Assembly (NCBI GenBank): GCA_016215605.1
Contig: JACRJB010000049.1
Span: forward strand, 38,810-102,809
Direction of reading: 5' to 3'
DNA length: 64,000 nt
Source of the DNA: Rhodopseudomonas palustris
Lineage (GTDB): Bacteria > Pseudomonadota > Alphaproteobacteria > Rhizobiales > Xanthobacteraceae
Shown piece by piece: positions 49,494 through 58,451 of this stretch. A model generated the notes under the pieces. It did no database searches, was not told the DNA's origin, and was given only the letters and a program-made list of their open reading frames with translations. Position numbers and translations under genes: made by a program. The stretch's first letter is position 1, and the number at the start of each line of letters is the position of its first letter.

Positions 49494-50522
49494 CGGCGTG
49501 CGCGAGAACCGCTGTTTGTAGACCCGCGCGAAATGCGTCAGGCTGACGAAGCCGCAATCGGCGCCGATCTGCGTCACCGGCAGTGACGTCTGGCGCAGCA
49601 GAATGCGCGCGCGCTGCAGCCGGATCATCAAATAGCGCCGTTCGATCGTCGTCTTGAGATGGGTCGCGAACAGCCGCTCGAGCTGGCGCACCGACACGCC
49701 GGCGGCCCGCGCGATCTCGGCGCGGCTCGCCGGTTCGCGCAGCCGGCGCTCCATCAGCTCGATCGCCGCGGCCACGCCCGGATGGCCGAGCCGGCCCCGC
49801 TCGCGCGCCACCTGGCGCTGGCTGGCATCGCCGAGCCGGATATTGGTCTGCAGAAACCAGTCGCTGACCTTCGATGCCAATTCCGGGCCGTGGTCGCGGC
49901 GGATCAGCGCCTGCATCATGTCGAGCCCGGCGACGCCGCCGCCGCAGGTCAGGCGCTCGCGGTCGATCTCGAACAGCGCGCGGGTCAGGTCGAGATGCGG
50001 AAACGCCTCAGTGAAGGCCGGCGCGTGCTCCCAATGGATGGTGCAGCGATAGCCGTCCAGCACCTTGGCGCGGGCGAGAATGTACGGACCGCCGGAGATG
50101 CCGCCGATCGCGACGCCGCGCCGCGCCTGCGCCCGCAGCCAGGTCATGGTCCTGCGGTCGGAGAATTTGGTCGGATTGCCGCCGGCGCAGACCAGCACGA
50201 TGTCGAACGGCTCGGCGCCGTCGATCGAGCAATCCGGCTTGATCGACAGCCCGCTGGAGGCGCCGATCGGCCGTCCGTCGATCGAGACGTGAAACCATTC
50301 GTACAGCGGCCGTCCCGAGATCGCATTGGCGGCGCGCAGCGGCTCGACCGCGGAAGCGAACGACATCAGCGCGAAACCGTCGATCAGCAGGAAGCCGACC
50401 CGGGACGGGCGGGCCGGCGGCGGCAGGGGACGAGGCAATGGCGCTCCTGGGCGAAGAGATGTCGTTTTCAGTCTAGTGGCATGGTCGTCGATGCGCCACC
50501 ATGATGGTGAAGGATCGCCCAT
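49473..50522 (-). CDS. GlxA-family regulator (DJ-1/PfpI-like + AraC HTH; GbdR/CdhR-like), divergent from soxBDAG
   Basis: FVLV-type PfpI domain, VCAGGNPTKFSDRRTMTWLRAQARRGVAIGGISGGPYILA; C-terminal AraC HTH. Confidence 0.85.
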   Translation of the reverse strand: MGDPSPSWWRIDDHATRLKTTSLRPGAPLPRPLPPPARPSRVGFLLIDGFALMSFASAVEPLRAANAISGRPLYEWFHVSIDGRPIGASSGLSIKPDCSIDGAEPFDIVLVCAGGNPTKFSDRRTMTWLRAQARRGVAIGGISGGPYILARAKVLDGYRCTIHWEHAPAFTEAFPHLDLTRALFEIDRERLTCGGGVAGLDMMQALIRRDHGPELASKVSDWFLQTNIRLGDASQRQVARERGRLGHPGVAAAIELMERRLREPASRAEIARAAGVSVRQLERLFATHLKTTIERRYLMIRLQRARILLRQTSLPVTQIGADCGFVSLTHFARVYKQRFSRTPSADRSL

Positions 50523-51771
50523 GCGCTATTCGCTGTTTTCGCTGCTCGCCAACACGCTCAAAGGCCATGCCGGCTGGCAGCCGACCTGGCGCGATGCCGC
50601 GCCGAAGCCGGCTTACGATGTGGTGATCATCGGTGGCGGCGGTCACGGCCTGTCGACGGCGTATTATCTCGCCAGCCGCTACGGCGTGCGCAACGTCGCG
50701 GTGCTGGAGAAGGGCTGGATCGGCGGCGGCAATATGGGCCGCAACACCACCATCATCCGCTCCAACTATCTGCTGCCCGGCAACATCCCGCTCTACGAGT
50801 TGTCGATGAAGCTGTGGGAGGGGCTGGAGCAGGACTTCAACTACAACGCGATGGTCAGCCAGCGCGGCGTGTTGAACCTCTATCATTCCGACGCCCAGCG
50901 CGACGCCTATGCGCGGCGCGGCAACGCGATGCGGCTGCACGGCGTCGATGCCGAGCTGCTCGACCGCGACGGCGTGCGCCAGCTCTATCCGTTCCTGAAT
51001 TTCGATCAGGCCCGGTTTCCGATCCAGGGCGGCCTGCTGCAGGCGCGCGGCGGCACCGCGCGGCACGACGCGGTCGCCTGGGGCTTCGCCCGCGGCGCCA
51101 GCGATCGCGGCGTCGACATCGTGCAGAATTGCGAAGTCACCGGCATCACCATCGTGAACGGCCGCGTCACCGGGGTCGAAACGACGCGGGGGCCGATCGC
51201 CGCCGGCAAGGTCGGCATGGCGGTCGCCGGCAGCAGCTCCAAGGTCGCCGCGATGGCCGGAATGCGGCTGCCGATCGAATCCTTCGTGCTGCAGGCGATG
51301 GTGTCGGAAGGGCTGAAGCCGATCATCCCCGGCGTCATCACCTTCGGCGCCGGACATTTCTACATCAGCCAGTCGGACAAAGGCGGTCTGGTTTTCGGCG
51401 GCGATCTCGACGGCTACAACTCCTATGCGCAGCGCGGCAATCTGCCGACGATCGAAGACATCTGCGAGGGCGGCATGGCGTTGATGCCGGCGATCGGCCG
51501 CGCCCGCATTCTGCGGACATGGGCCGGCCTGTGCGACATGTCGATGGACGGCTCGCCGATCATCGACCGCACGCCGACGCAGGGGCTGTATCTCAACGCC
51601 GGCTGGAACTACGGGGGCTTCAAGGCGACGCCCGGGTCCGGCCTGGTGTTCGCGCATCTGCTCGCGCGCGACGAGCCGCATCCGGCCGCGACCGAATTGC
51701 GGCTCGACCGCTTCGCGCGCGGCGCGGTGATCGACGAAAAGGGCCAGGGCGCCCAACCGAACCTGCATTGA
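50521..51771 (+). CDS. soxB: Sarcosine oxidase beta subunit (SoxB / MgdA-like)
   Basis: YDVVIIGGGGHGLSTAYYLASRYGVRNVAVLEKGWIGGGNMGRNTTIIRSNYL. Confidence 0.92.
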   Translation: MRYSLFSLLANTLKGHAGWQPTWRDAAPKPAYDVVIIGGGGHGLSTAYYLASRYGVRNVAVLEKGWIGGGNMGRNTTIIRSNYLLPGNIPLYELSMKLWEGLEQDFNYNAMVSQRGVLNLYHSDAQRDAYARRGNAMRLHGVDAELLDRDGVRQLYPFLNFDQARFPIQGGLLQARGGTARHDAVAWGFARGASDRGVDIVQNCEVTGITIVNGRVTGVETTRGPIAAGKVGMAVAGSSSKVAAMAGMRLPIESFVLQAMVSEGLKPIIPGVITFGAGHFYISQSDKGGLVFGGDLDGYNSYAQRGNLPTIEDICEGGMALMPAIGRARILRTWAGLCDMSMDGSPIIDRTPTQGLYLNAGWNYGGFKATPGSGLVFAHLLARDEPHPAATELRLDRFARGAVIDEKGQGAQPNLH

Positions 51772-51778
51772 GGGCGCG

Positions 51779-52054
51779 ATGAGAATCTCCTGCCCGTATT
51801 GCGGTTCGCGCGACGTCTCCGAATTCAGCTATCTCGGCGACGCCGCGCCGCAGCGTCCCGATCCGGCCGGCGAGCCCGCCGCGGTCGAGGCCGCGTTCTT
51901 CGACTACGTCTATCTGCGCGACAATCCGGCCGGGCCGCATCGCGGGCTGTGGTATCACGGCTCCGGCTGCCGTAGCTGGCTCGTGGTGACGCGCAATCCA
52001 TCGACGCACGAGATTCTCGATGTCGCCCTCGCCGCCGCGGAGGCCCGCCGATGA
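51779..52054 (+). CDS. soxD: Sarcosine oxidase delta subunit (SoxD / MgdB-like)
   Basis: MRISCPYCGSRDVSEFSY...GLWYHGSGCRSWLVVTRNP. Confidence 0.92.
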   Translation: MRISCPYCGSRDVSEFSYLGDAAPQRPDPAGEPAAVEAAFFDYVYLRDNPAGPHRGLWYHGSGCRSWLVVTRNPSTHEILDVALAAAEARR

Positions 52055-55014
52055 GTACGCCTTCACGCGTCAGCGGCGGCCTGATCGATCGCAGCAAGCC
52101 GCTGCGCTTCAGCTTCGACGGCAAGTCGATGACGGGTTATGCCGGCGACACGCTGGCGTCCGCGCTGGTCGCCAGCGGCACCCGGCTGGTCGGCCGGTCG
52201 TTCAAATATCATCGCCCGCGCGGCATCTTCACGGCGGGGCCGGAAGAGCCGAACGCGCTGGTCGAACTACGCAGTGGCGCGCGGCGCGAGCCGAACACCA
52301 AGGCGACCACGGTCGAGCTCTACGACGGGCTCGAGGCGCACAGCCAGAACCGCTGGCCGTCGCTCGCCTTCGATCTGCGCGCGGTGCATCAGCTCGCCTC
52401 GCCGCTGATCGTCGCCGGCTTCTACTACAAGACCTTCATGTGGCCGGCGTCGTTCTGGGAGAAGCTGTACGAGCCGTTGATCCGCCGCTCCGCCGGCCTC
52501 GGCCACCTCAGCGGCGAGCCCGATCCCGACACGTATGAGAAGGCCACCGCGTTCTGCGATCTGCTGATCATCGGCGCAGGCCCCGCCGGCCTCGCCGCCG
52601 CGCTCGCCGCCGGCCGCGCCGGCGCGCGGGTGATCCTGGTCGAAGAGGATTTCCGCCTCGGTGGCCGGCTGTTGTCCGAGGTCTGCGAGATCGACGGCGT
52701 CTCGGGCGCCAGCTGGGTTGAGCAGGCGGAGGCCGAACTGGCTTCGCTCGCCAACGTCCGCATCCTGCGCCGGGCCAGTGTCTTCGGCGTGTATGACGAC
52801 GAAGTCGGCGTGCTGGAGCGTGTCGCCGATCATCTGCCGGTGCCGCCGGCGTTCACGCCGCGGCAGCGGCTGTGGAAGATCGTGCCGCGCGAGATGCTGC
52901 TGGCGACCGGCGCGATCGAGCGGCCGATCGTGTTCGGCGGCAACGACCGCCCCGGGGTGATGCTGGCCTCCGCGGCGCGGACTTACGTCAACCGCTTCGC
53001 AGCGGCGCCGGGCCAGCGCGCGGTGGTGTTCACCTCGAGCGACGACGGCTGGCGCAGCGTCGCCGATCTGACGCGCGCCGGCGTCGGCATCGCCGCGGTG
53101 GTCGATCCGCGCCGCGAAGTCGCTTCGGCCGTGCGGGCGCTGGCCGGGAACGTGCCGGTGTGTCTCGGCGCCAGCGTCACCGATGCGATCGGCGGCCAAC
53201 GGCTGCGCGCGGTCGAAGTCGCCGAACAGGATGGCAAGCGCCACAGATACGAGGCCGATCTCCTCGCCGTCTCGGGCGGCTGGAATCCGAACATCGCGCT
53301 CGCCACCCATCTCGGCGGCAAGGGCGAATGGAATCCCGAGACCTCGGCGTTTCTCGCCGCCGGTGCGCCGAAGGCGATGACCATCGCCGGCGCCGCCGCC
53401 GGCCGCTTCACGCTGGCGCAGGCGCTGGAGGATGGTGTGCGCTGGGGCGCGGCCGCGGCGGCACGCTGCGGCCATGCCGGCGCGTCGCAGCCGACCTATC
53501 GCGCCAGTGACGAGGCCTTCGCGGTGTCGCCGACGTGGCAGGTCGCGGGCGCCAGCAGCAAGGCGTTCGTCGATCTGCAGAACGACGTCACCGCCGACGA
53601 CATCGCGATCTCGGCGCGCGAGGGCTTCCGCTCGGTCGAGCATCTCAAGCGCTACACCACGCTCGGCATGGCGACCGACCAGGGCAAGACCTCCAACGTC
53701 GTCGGCCTGGCGATGATGGCCGCGCTCACCGAGCGGAGTATCCCGGCGGCAGGCACCACGCGCGCCCGGCCGCCGCAGGTGCCGGTGGCGATCGGCGCGT
53801 TCGGCGGGCTCTCGACCGGCAAGCACTTCAAGCCGACGCGGCTGACTGCGAGTCACGACTGGGCGACCGAACAGGGCGCCAGTTTCGTCGAGACCGGGCA
53901 GTGGCTGCGCGCGCAGTGGTTTACAAAGCCCGGCGAGACCGACTGGCTCACCAGCGTGATGCGCGAAGTCACCGCGGTGCGCAGCGCCGTCGGCATCTGC
54001 GACGTTTCCACCCTCGGCAAGATCGCGCTGTGCGGCGCCGATGTCGGCACGTTCCTCGACCGAGTCTACATCAACACCTTCTCGACGCTTGCGGTCGGCA
54101 AGGTGCGCTACGGCGTGATGCTGCGCGAGGACGGCTTCGTCATGGACGACGGCACCACCGCGCGGCTGGCCGACGATCACTACGTGATGTCGACCACCAC
54201 GGCGAACGCCGTGAAGGTGATGCAGCATCTGGAGTTCTGCCATCAGGTGCTGTGGCCTGAACTCGACGTGCAGATGGTCTCGGTCACCGAGCAATGGGCG
54301 CAGGTGTCGGTCGCCGGTCCGCAGGCGCGCGTACTGTTGCGGAAGCTGTTCGGCGACAGCGCCGATCTGTCGGACGCGGCGTTGCCCTATATGGGGTGCG
54401 GCGAATATCAGCTCGGCGCCGTGCCGGCGCGGCTGTTCCGGATCTCGTTCTCCGGCGAACTCGCCTACGAGATCGCGGTGCCGGCGGGGTATGGCGATGC
54501 GCTGATGCGCGCGCTGATGGTCGCGGGCGACGGCCTCGGCGTGGTGCCCTACGGCACCGAGGCGCTCGGCGTGATGCGCATCGAGAAGGGGCACGCCGCC
54601 GGCAACGAACTCAACGGCCAGACCGTGGCGCGCGATCTCGGGCTCGGCCGGATGATGTCGACCAAGAAGGACTATGTCGGCCGGGTGATGGCGGGCCGTC
54701 CGGCGCTGGTCGATCCGGCGCGGCCGACGCTGGTCGGTCTGCGTCCGGTCGATCGCAACGATCGCCTGCGCAACGGCGCGCATCTGTTCGCGCCCGGCGC
54801 GACGCCGTCGCCCGAGACAGATCAGGGCTTCGTCACCTCGTCGGCGTTCAGTCCCTCGCTCGGCCACTGGATCGCGCTGGCGCTGCTGTCGCGCGGCCCG
54901 GAGCGGATCGGCGAGCGCATCCGCGTGTTCGATCCGATCCGCTCGGCGGACTTCGAAGCCGAGATCGTGTCGCCGGTGTTCATCGATCCGGAAGGAGGGC
55001 GGCTGCGTGGCTGA
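52051..55014 (+). CDS. soxA: Sarcosine oxidase alpha subunit (SoxA / MgdC-like)
   Basis: 987 aa; FKYHRPRGIFTAGPEEPNALV, DLLIIGAGPAGLAAALAAGRAG, C-terminal aminomethyltransferase domain. Confidence 0.93.
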   Translation: MSTPSRVSGGLIDRSKPLRFSFDGKSMTGYAGDTLASALVASGTRLVGRSFKYHRPRGIFTAGPEEPNALVELRSGARREPNTKATTVELYDGLEAHSQNRWPSLAFDLRAVHQLASPLIVAGFYYKTFMWPASFWEKLYEPLIRRSAGLGHLSGEPDPDTYEKATAFCDLLIIGAGPAGLAAALAAGRAGARVILVEEDFRLGGRLLSEVCEIDGVSGASWVEQAEAELASLANVRILRRASVFGVYDDEVGVLERVADHLPVPPAFTPRQRLWKIVPREMLLATGAIERPIVFGGNDRPGVMLASAARTYVNRFAAAPGQRAVVFTSSDDGWRSVADLTRAGVGIAAVVDPRREVASAVRALAGNVPVCLGASVTDAIGGQRLRAVEVAEQDGKRHRYEADLLAVSGGWNPNIALATHLGGKGEWNPETSAFLAAGAPKAMTIAGAAAGRFTLAQALEDGVRWGAAAAARCGHAGASQPTYRASDEAFAVSPTWQVAGASSKAFVDLQNDVTADDIAISAREGFRSVEHLKRYTTLGMATDQGKTSNVVGLAMMAALTERSIPAAGTTRARPPQVPVAIGAFGGLSTGKHFKPTRLTASHDWATEQGASFVETGQWLRAQWFTKPGETDWLTSVMREVTAVRSAVGICDVSTLGKIALCGADVGTFLDRVYINTFSTLAVGKVRYGVMLREDGFVMDDGTTARLADDHYVMSTTTANAVKVMQHLEFCHQVLWPELDVQMVSVTEQWAQVSVAGPQARVLLRKLFGDSADLSDAALPYMGCGEYQLGAVPARLFRISFSGELAYEIAVPAGYGDALMRALMVAGDGLGVVPYGTEALGVMRIEKGHAAGNELNGQTVARDLGLGRMMSTKKDYVGRVMAGRPALVDPARPTLVGLRPVDRNDRLRNGAHLFAPGATPSPETDQGFVTSSAFSPSLGHWIALALLSRGPERIGERIRVFDPIRSADFEAEIVSPVFIDPEGGRLRG

Positions 55015-55588
55015 GCTGATGGATCAGAGCCCCTGGCGAGCCCTCGCCCCGCGCGGCGTCGGCGACGGCGTCACCGCGACGCCGATCGAGCGCCGTGGCA
55101 TCGCCACCGTGATGGCGCGCAAGGGCAAGTTCGCCGAACTCTCGGCGCGCGTGCAGGCCGCCTATGGCGTTGCGCTGCGCGATGCGTCGAAGCGCGTCGG
55201 CGCCGCGGGCGTCACCTTCGTCGGCATCGGCCCGGGCAAGTGGCTGGCGATCTCGCAGCAGCCGGACGCGGGTTTCGTCACCGCGCTCGCCGCGCAGCTC
55301 GCCGGCCTCGCCTCGGTGGTCGAGCAATCCGACGGCCTTGCGCTGTTGCACCTGTCCGGACCGGCCGTGCTATCGGTGCTGGAAAAAGGCTTCCAGATCG
55401 ATTGCGCCGCGTTCGGCGCCGACGGCGCCGCGGTGACCAGCGTCCACCACGTCGGCGCGACGATCTGGGCGACCGGCGACGGCGGCTTTGCGATCGCGGT
55501 GGCGCGCAGCCTGGTCGGCGGATTTCTGCACTGGCTCGACACCTCCGCGGCCGCCGGCGGCCTCGCGGTCGCGCCCGATCGAGGTTGA
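55007..55588 (+). CDS. soxG: Sarcosine oxidase gamma subunit (SoxG / MgdD-like)
   Basis: 193 aa, follows soxA with overlap, GcvT-like gamma pattern. Confidence 0.85.
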   Translation: MAELMDQSPWRALAPRGVGDGVTATPIERRGIATVMARKGKFAELSARVQAAYGVALRDASKRVGAAGVTFVGIGPGKWLAISQQPDAGFVTALAAQLAGLASVVEQSDGLALLHLSGPAVLSVLEKGFQIDCAAFGADGAAVTSVHHVGATIWATGDGGFAIAVARSLVGGFLHWLDTSAAAGGLAVAPDRG

Positions 55589-55651
55589 AGCCTCTCGCCT
55601 GATTTTGCCTTTGACGCGGATTCCCCGCGCGCTTCTGCATGGAGTGTTCCG

Positions 55652-56515
55652 ATGCCCCACACCAATGTCGTCCTCTCGCTGTCCTGCCGCGACCAGCCGG
55701 GAATCGTCGCCGCGGTCGCCAAGCTGCTGTTCGACTCCGGCTGCAATGTCGTCGAGGCGCATCAGTTCAACGATGCCGAGACGCATCTGTTCTTCATGCG
55801 GATGCGGTTCGCGATCCTGAAGCCGGACGCCAGCATCGCGGCGCTGAAGGCAGCGTTCGAGCCGGTCGCGAACGAGTTCGGCATCAGCTGGACGATGCGC
55901 AGCCTCAGCGAAAAGCAGCGGGTGATGATCCTGGTGTCGAAGTTCGATCACTGCCTCGCCGACCTGCTGTATCGCTGGCGCACCGGCGAGATCGCGATGG
56001 ACATCGCCGGCGTGATCGCCAACCATCCGCGCGAGACCTACGCGCATCTCGATCTCGACGGCATCCCGTTCCACTATCTGCCGGTCACCAAGCCGACCAA
56101 GATGGAGCAGGAGGCGCAGGTCTGGGAACTGATCCGCGCCGCCAACACCGATCTCGTGGTGCTTGCCCGCTACATGCAGGTGCTGTCGGACGGGCTGTGC
56201 GCCAAGCTCGCCGGCCGCTGCATCAACATCCACCATTCGTTTTTGCCGGGCTTCAAGGGCGCGCGGCCGTATCACCAGGCGTTCGCCCGCGGCGTCAAGC
56301 TGATCGGCGCTACCGCGCATTACGTCACGCCCGATCTCGACGAAGGCCCGATCATCGAGCAGGACGTCGAGCGCATCAGCCATCACAATTGCGTCGAGGA
56401 TCTGGTGCGCAAGGGCCGCGAAATCGAACGCCGCGTCCTCGCCCGCGCCATCACCTGGCACGTCGACGGCCGCGTCATCGTCAACGGCTCGAAGACGGTG
56501 GTGTTCAAGGATTGA
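55652..56515 (+). CDS. purU: Formyltetrahydrofolate deformylase
   Basis: N-terminal ACT domain (CRDQPGIVAAVAKLLFDSGCNVVEAHQF); INIHHSFLPGFKGARPYHQAF. Confidence 0.93.
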   Translation: MPHTNVVLSLSCRDQPGIVAAVAKLLFDSGCNVVEAHQFNDAETHLFFMRMRFAILKPDASIAALKAAFEPVANEFGISWTMRSLSEKQRVMILVSKFDHCLADLLYRWRTGEIAMDIAGVIANHPRETYAHLDLDGIPFHYLPVTKPTKMEQEAQVWELIRAANTDLVVLARYMQVLSDGLCAKLAGRCINIHHSFLPGFKGARPYHQAFARGVKLIGATAHYVTPDLDEGPIIEQDVERISHHNCVEDLVRKGREIERRVLARAITWHVDGRVIVNGSKTVVFKD

Positions 56516-56533
56516 GGAGTGCGCGAGTTCTTC

Positions 56534-56611
56534 GTCATTGCGAGGAGCGTAGCGACGAAGCAATCCAGCCCGGTGCACGAAGCTGGATTGCTTCGCTTCG
56601 CTCGCAATGAC
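56534..56611. repeat. Dispersed palindromic repeat family R1, copy 3
   Basis: GTCATTGCGAGGAGCGTAGCGACGAAGCAATCCAGC ... GCTGGATTGCTTCGCTTCGCTCGCAATGAC. Confidence 0.85.
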
Positions 56612-56636
56612 GTTGGTAGCCTTGGGCGCAAATAGA

Positions 56637-56666
56637 AAGCCCCGGTTCTGGGCAGAACCGGGGCTT
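56637..56666. terminator. Bidirectional stem-loop between purU and the acyl-CoA dehydrogenase gene
   Basis: AAGCCCCGGTTCTG-GG-CAGAACCGGGGCTT, 14-bp perfect arms. Confidence 0.8.
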
Positions 56667-56688
56667 CATGAGGAGGCGGGGGCTGTCC

Positions 56689-57960
56689 TTACAGCTTCAG
56701 TTCGTGCCGGCCGACCACCATCCAGTGCACTTCGTCCGGGCCGTCGGCGAAGCGCAAATGGCGGACGTCGGTGTACATCTCGGCCAGCGGGGTCCATTGC
56801 GAGATGCCGGTGGCGCCGTGCATCTGGATCGCCTGGTCGATGATCTTGCAGGCGCGCTCGGGCACCATGGCCTTGACCATGCTGACCCAGATCCGGGCCT
56901 CCTTGTTGCCGAGCACGTCCATCGCCTTGGCGGCCTTCAGCACCATCAGCCGCATCGCCTCGATCTCGCAGCGGGCCTGCGCGATGATCTGCAGATTGCC
57001 GCCGAGATGCGCGATCTTCTGGCCGAACGCTTCACGCGTCAGACCGCGCGCCACCATCATGTCGAGCGCCTTCTCGGCCTTGCCGATGGTGCGCATGCAG
57101 TGATGGATGCGGCCGGGGCCGAGTCGGAGCTGCGAGATCTCGAAGCCGCGGCCCTCGCCGAGCAGGATGTTCTCCTTCGGCACGCGCACATTGTTGAAGC
57201 GCATGTGCATGTGGCCGCGCGGCGCGTGATCGTGGCCGAACACGTGCATCGGGCCGAGCACCTCGACGCCGGGGGTGTCGACCGGCACCAGGATCTGCGA
57301 CTGCTGCTTGCTGGGCGCGGCGGTCGGATCGGTCTTGACCATGACGATCATGATCTTGCAGCGCGGATCGCCGAGGCCGGAGATGTAGTACTTCTCGCCG
57401 TTGATCACCCACTCGTTGCCGTCGAGCACGGCCGAGGTCGAGACGTTCTTGGCGTCCGAGGAGGCGACGTTCGGCTCGGTCATCACATAGGCCGAACGGA
57501 TTTCACCGTTGAGCAGCGGCTTCAGCCACTTCTCCTTCTGCGCCGGCGTGCCGACCCGTTCCAGCACTTCCATGTTGCCGGTGTCGGGCGCCGAGCAGTT
57601 CATCACCTCGGAAGCCAGCGGCGCCTTGCCGAGCTCGGACGCGATGTAGGCGTAGTCGAGATTCTTCAGGCCTTCGCCGGTTTCGGCGTCGGGGAGGAAG
57701 AAGTTCCAGAGGCCGACTTCCTTGGCCTTGTTCTTGGCCTTGCCGAGAATCTCCAGCTGCTCGGGCGAGAACGACCAGCGATCCTTGTTCTTCGCCTCGG
57801 CCGCCTCGAATTCGTGCGACATCGGCACGACGGTTTCGGCGATGAACTTCTTGACGTGGTCGTAGAGCGGCCGGACCTGCTCCGACATCCGCAGATCGTT
57901 CAGCTCGTCTTCCGGCGCAAGGGTGTAGGGGGTCTGGCGGGGCACATAGGCCAATTCCAT
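56689..57960 (-). CDS. Acyl-CoA dehydrogenase family protein
   Basis: 423 aa; YVMTEPNVASSDAKNVST, RIHHCMRTIGKAEKALDMM, QMHGATGISQWTPLAEMYTDVRHLRFADGPDEVH; GGGAGGA before ATG. Confidence 0.9.
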   Translation of the reverse strand: MELAYVPRQTPYTLAPEDELNDLRMSEQVRPLYDHVKKFIAETVVPMSHEFEAAEAKNKDRWSFSPEQLEILGKAKNKAKEVGLWNFFLPDAETGEGLKNLDYAYIASELGKAPLASEVMNCSAPDTGNMEVLERVGTPAQKEKWLKPLLNGEIRSAYVMTEPNVASSDAKNVSTSAVLDGNEWVINGEKYYISGLGDPRCKIMIVMVKTDPTAAPSKQQSQILVPVDTPGVEVLGPMHVFGHDHAPRGHMHMRFNNVRVPKENILLGEGRGFEISQLRLGPGRIHHCMRTIGKAEKALDMMVARGLTREAFGQKIAHLGGNLQIIAQARCEIEAMRLMVLKAAKAMDVLGNKEARIWVSMVKAMVPERACKIIDQAIQMHGATGISQWTPLAEMYTDVRHLRFADGPDEVHWMVVGRHELKL

Positions 57961-58113
57961 CGTTATTCCTCCCGATGTGATCATCGCGTTTCCCCATCCT
58001 GACTGGATGGTTGCGGGTCCTTTATAGACACGAACGCGAGGCGTTGTCGAAGGCCGACGTCGAAGGCCGGCATTGCGGGAGCGCGACAGCAAACGGGCCG
58101 CACCTCTCCACGC

Positions 58114-58203
58114 GTCATGCCCGGGCTCGTCCCGGGCATCCACGCCTTAGCAGCGTCCGATGTGATCAAGAGCGTGGATGGCCGGGACAAGCCCGGCCAT
58201 GAC
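58114..58203. repeat. Dispersed palindromic repeat family R2, copy 3
   Basis: GTCATGCCCGGGCTCGTCCCGGGCATCCACGCCTT ... GCGTGGATGGCCGGGACAAGCCCGGCCATGAC. Confidence 0.85.
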
Positions 58204-58451
58204 GCAGAATTTCAAAAGCGGTCCCGTTTATAGAATCAGAGTATGGATGATCTCTCGAATTGGAATCCGACACCGGAATATCCCATTTCTCAGAAATTGA
58301 TTTCCACGTGAGCGTTCCGCGCGTCGCCACAACGAAAACCGTTCACCGCCGCCCGGTGCTAGATTTGCGGCAGCTTCGATGACGGGCCCCGCGGCGCGCG
58401 ACGTTGATATTCCGCCGGGCGATCATTGCGACATTTGCGCGGGGACGGACA

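Noticed and set aside
52267-54867. 866-aa minus-strand ORF
   Set aside because: Antisense to soxA; repetitive Arg/His/Ala composition.
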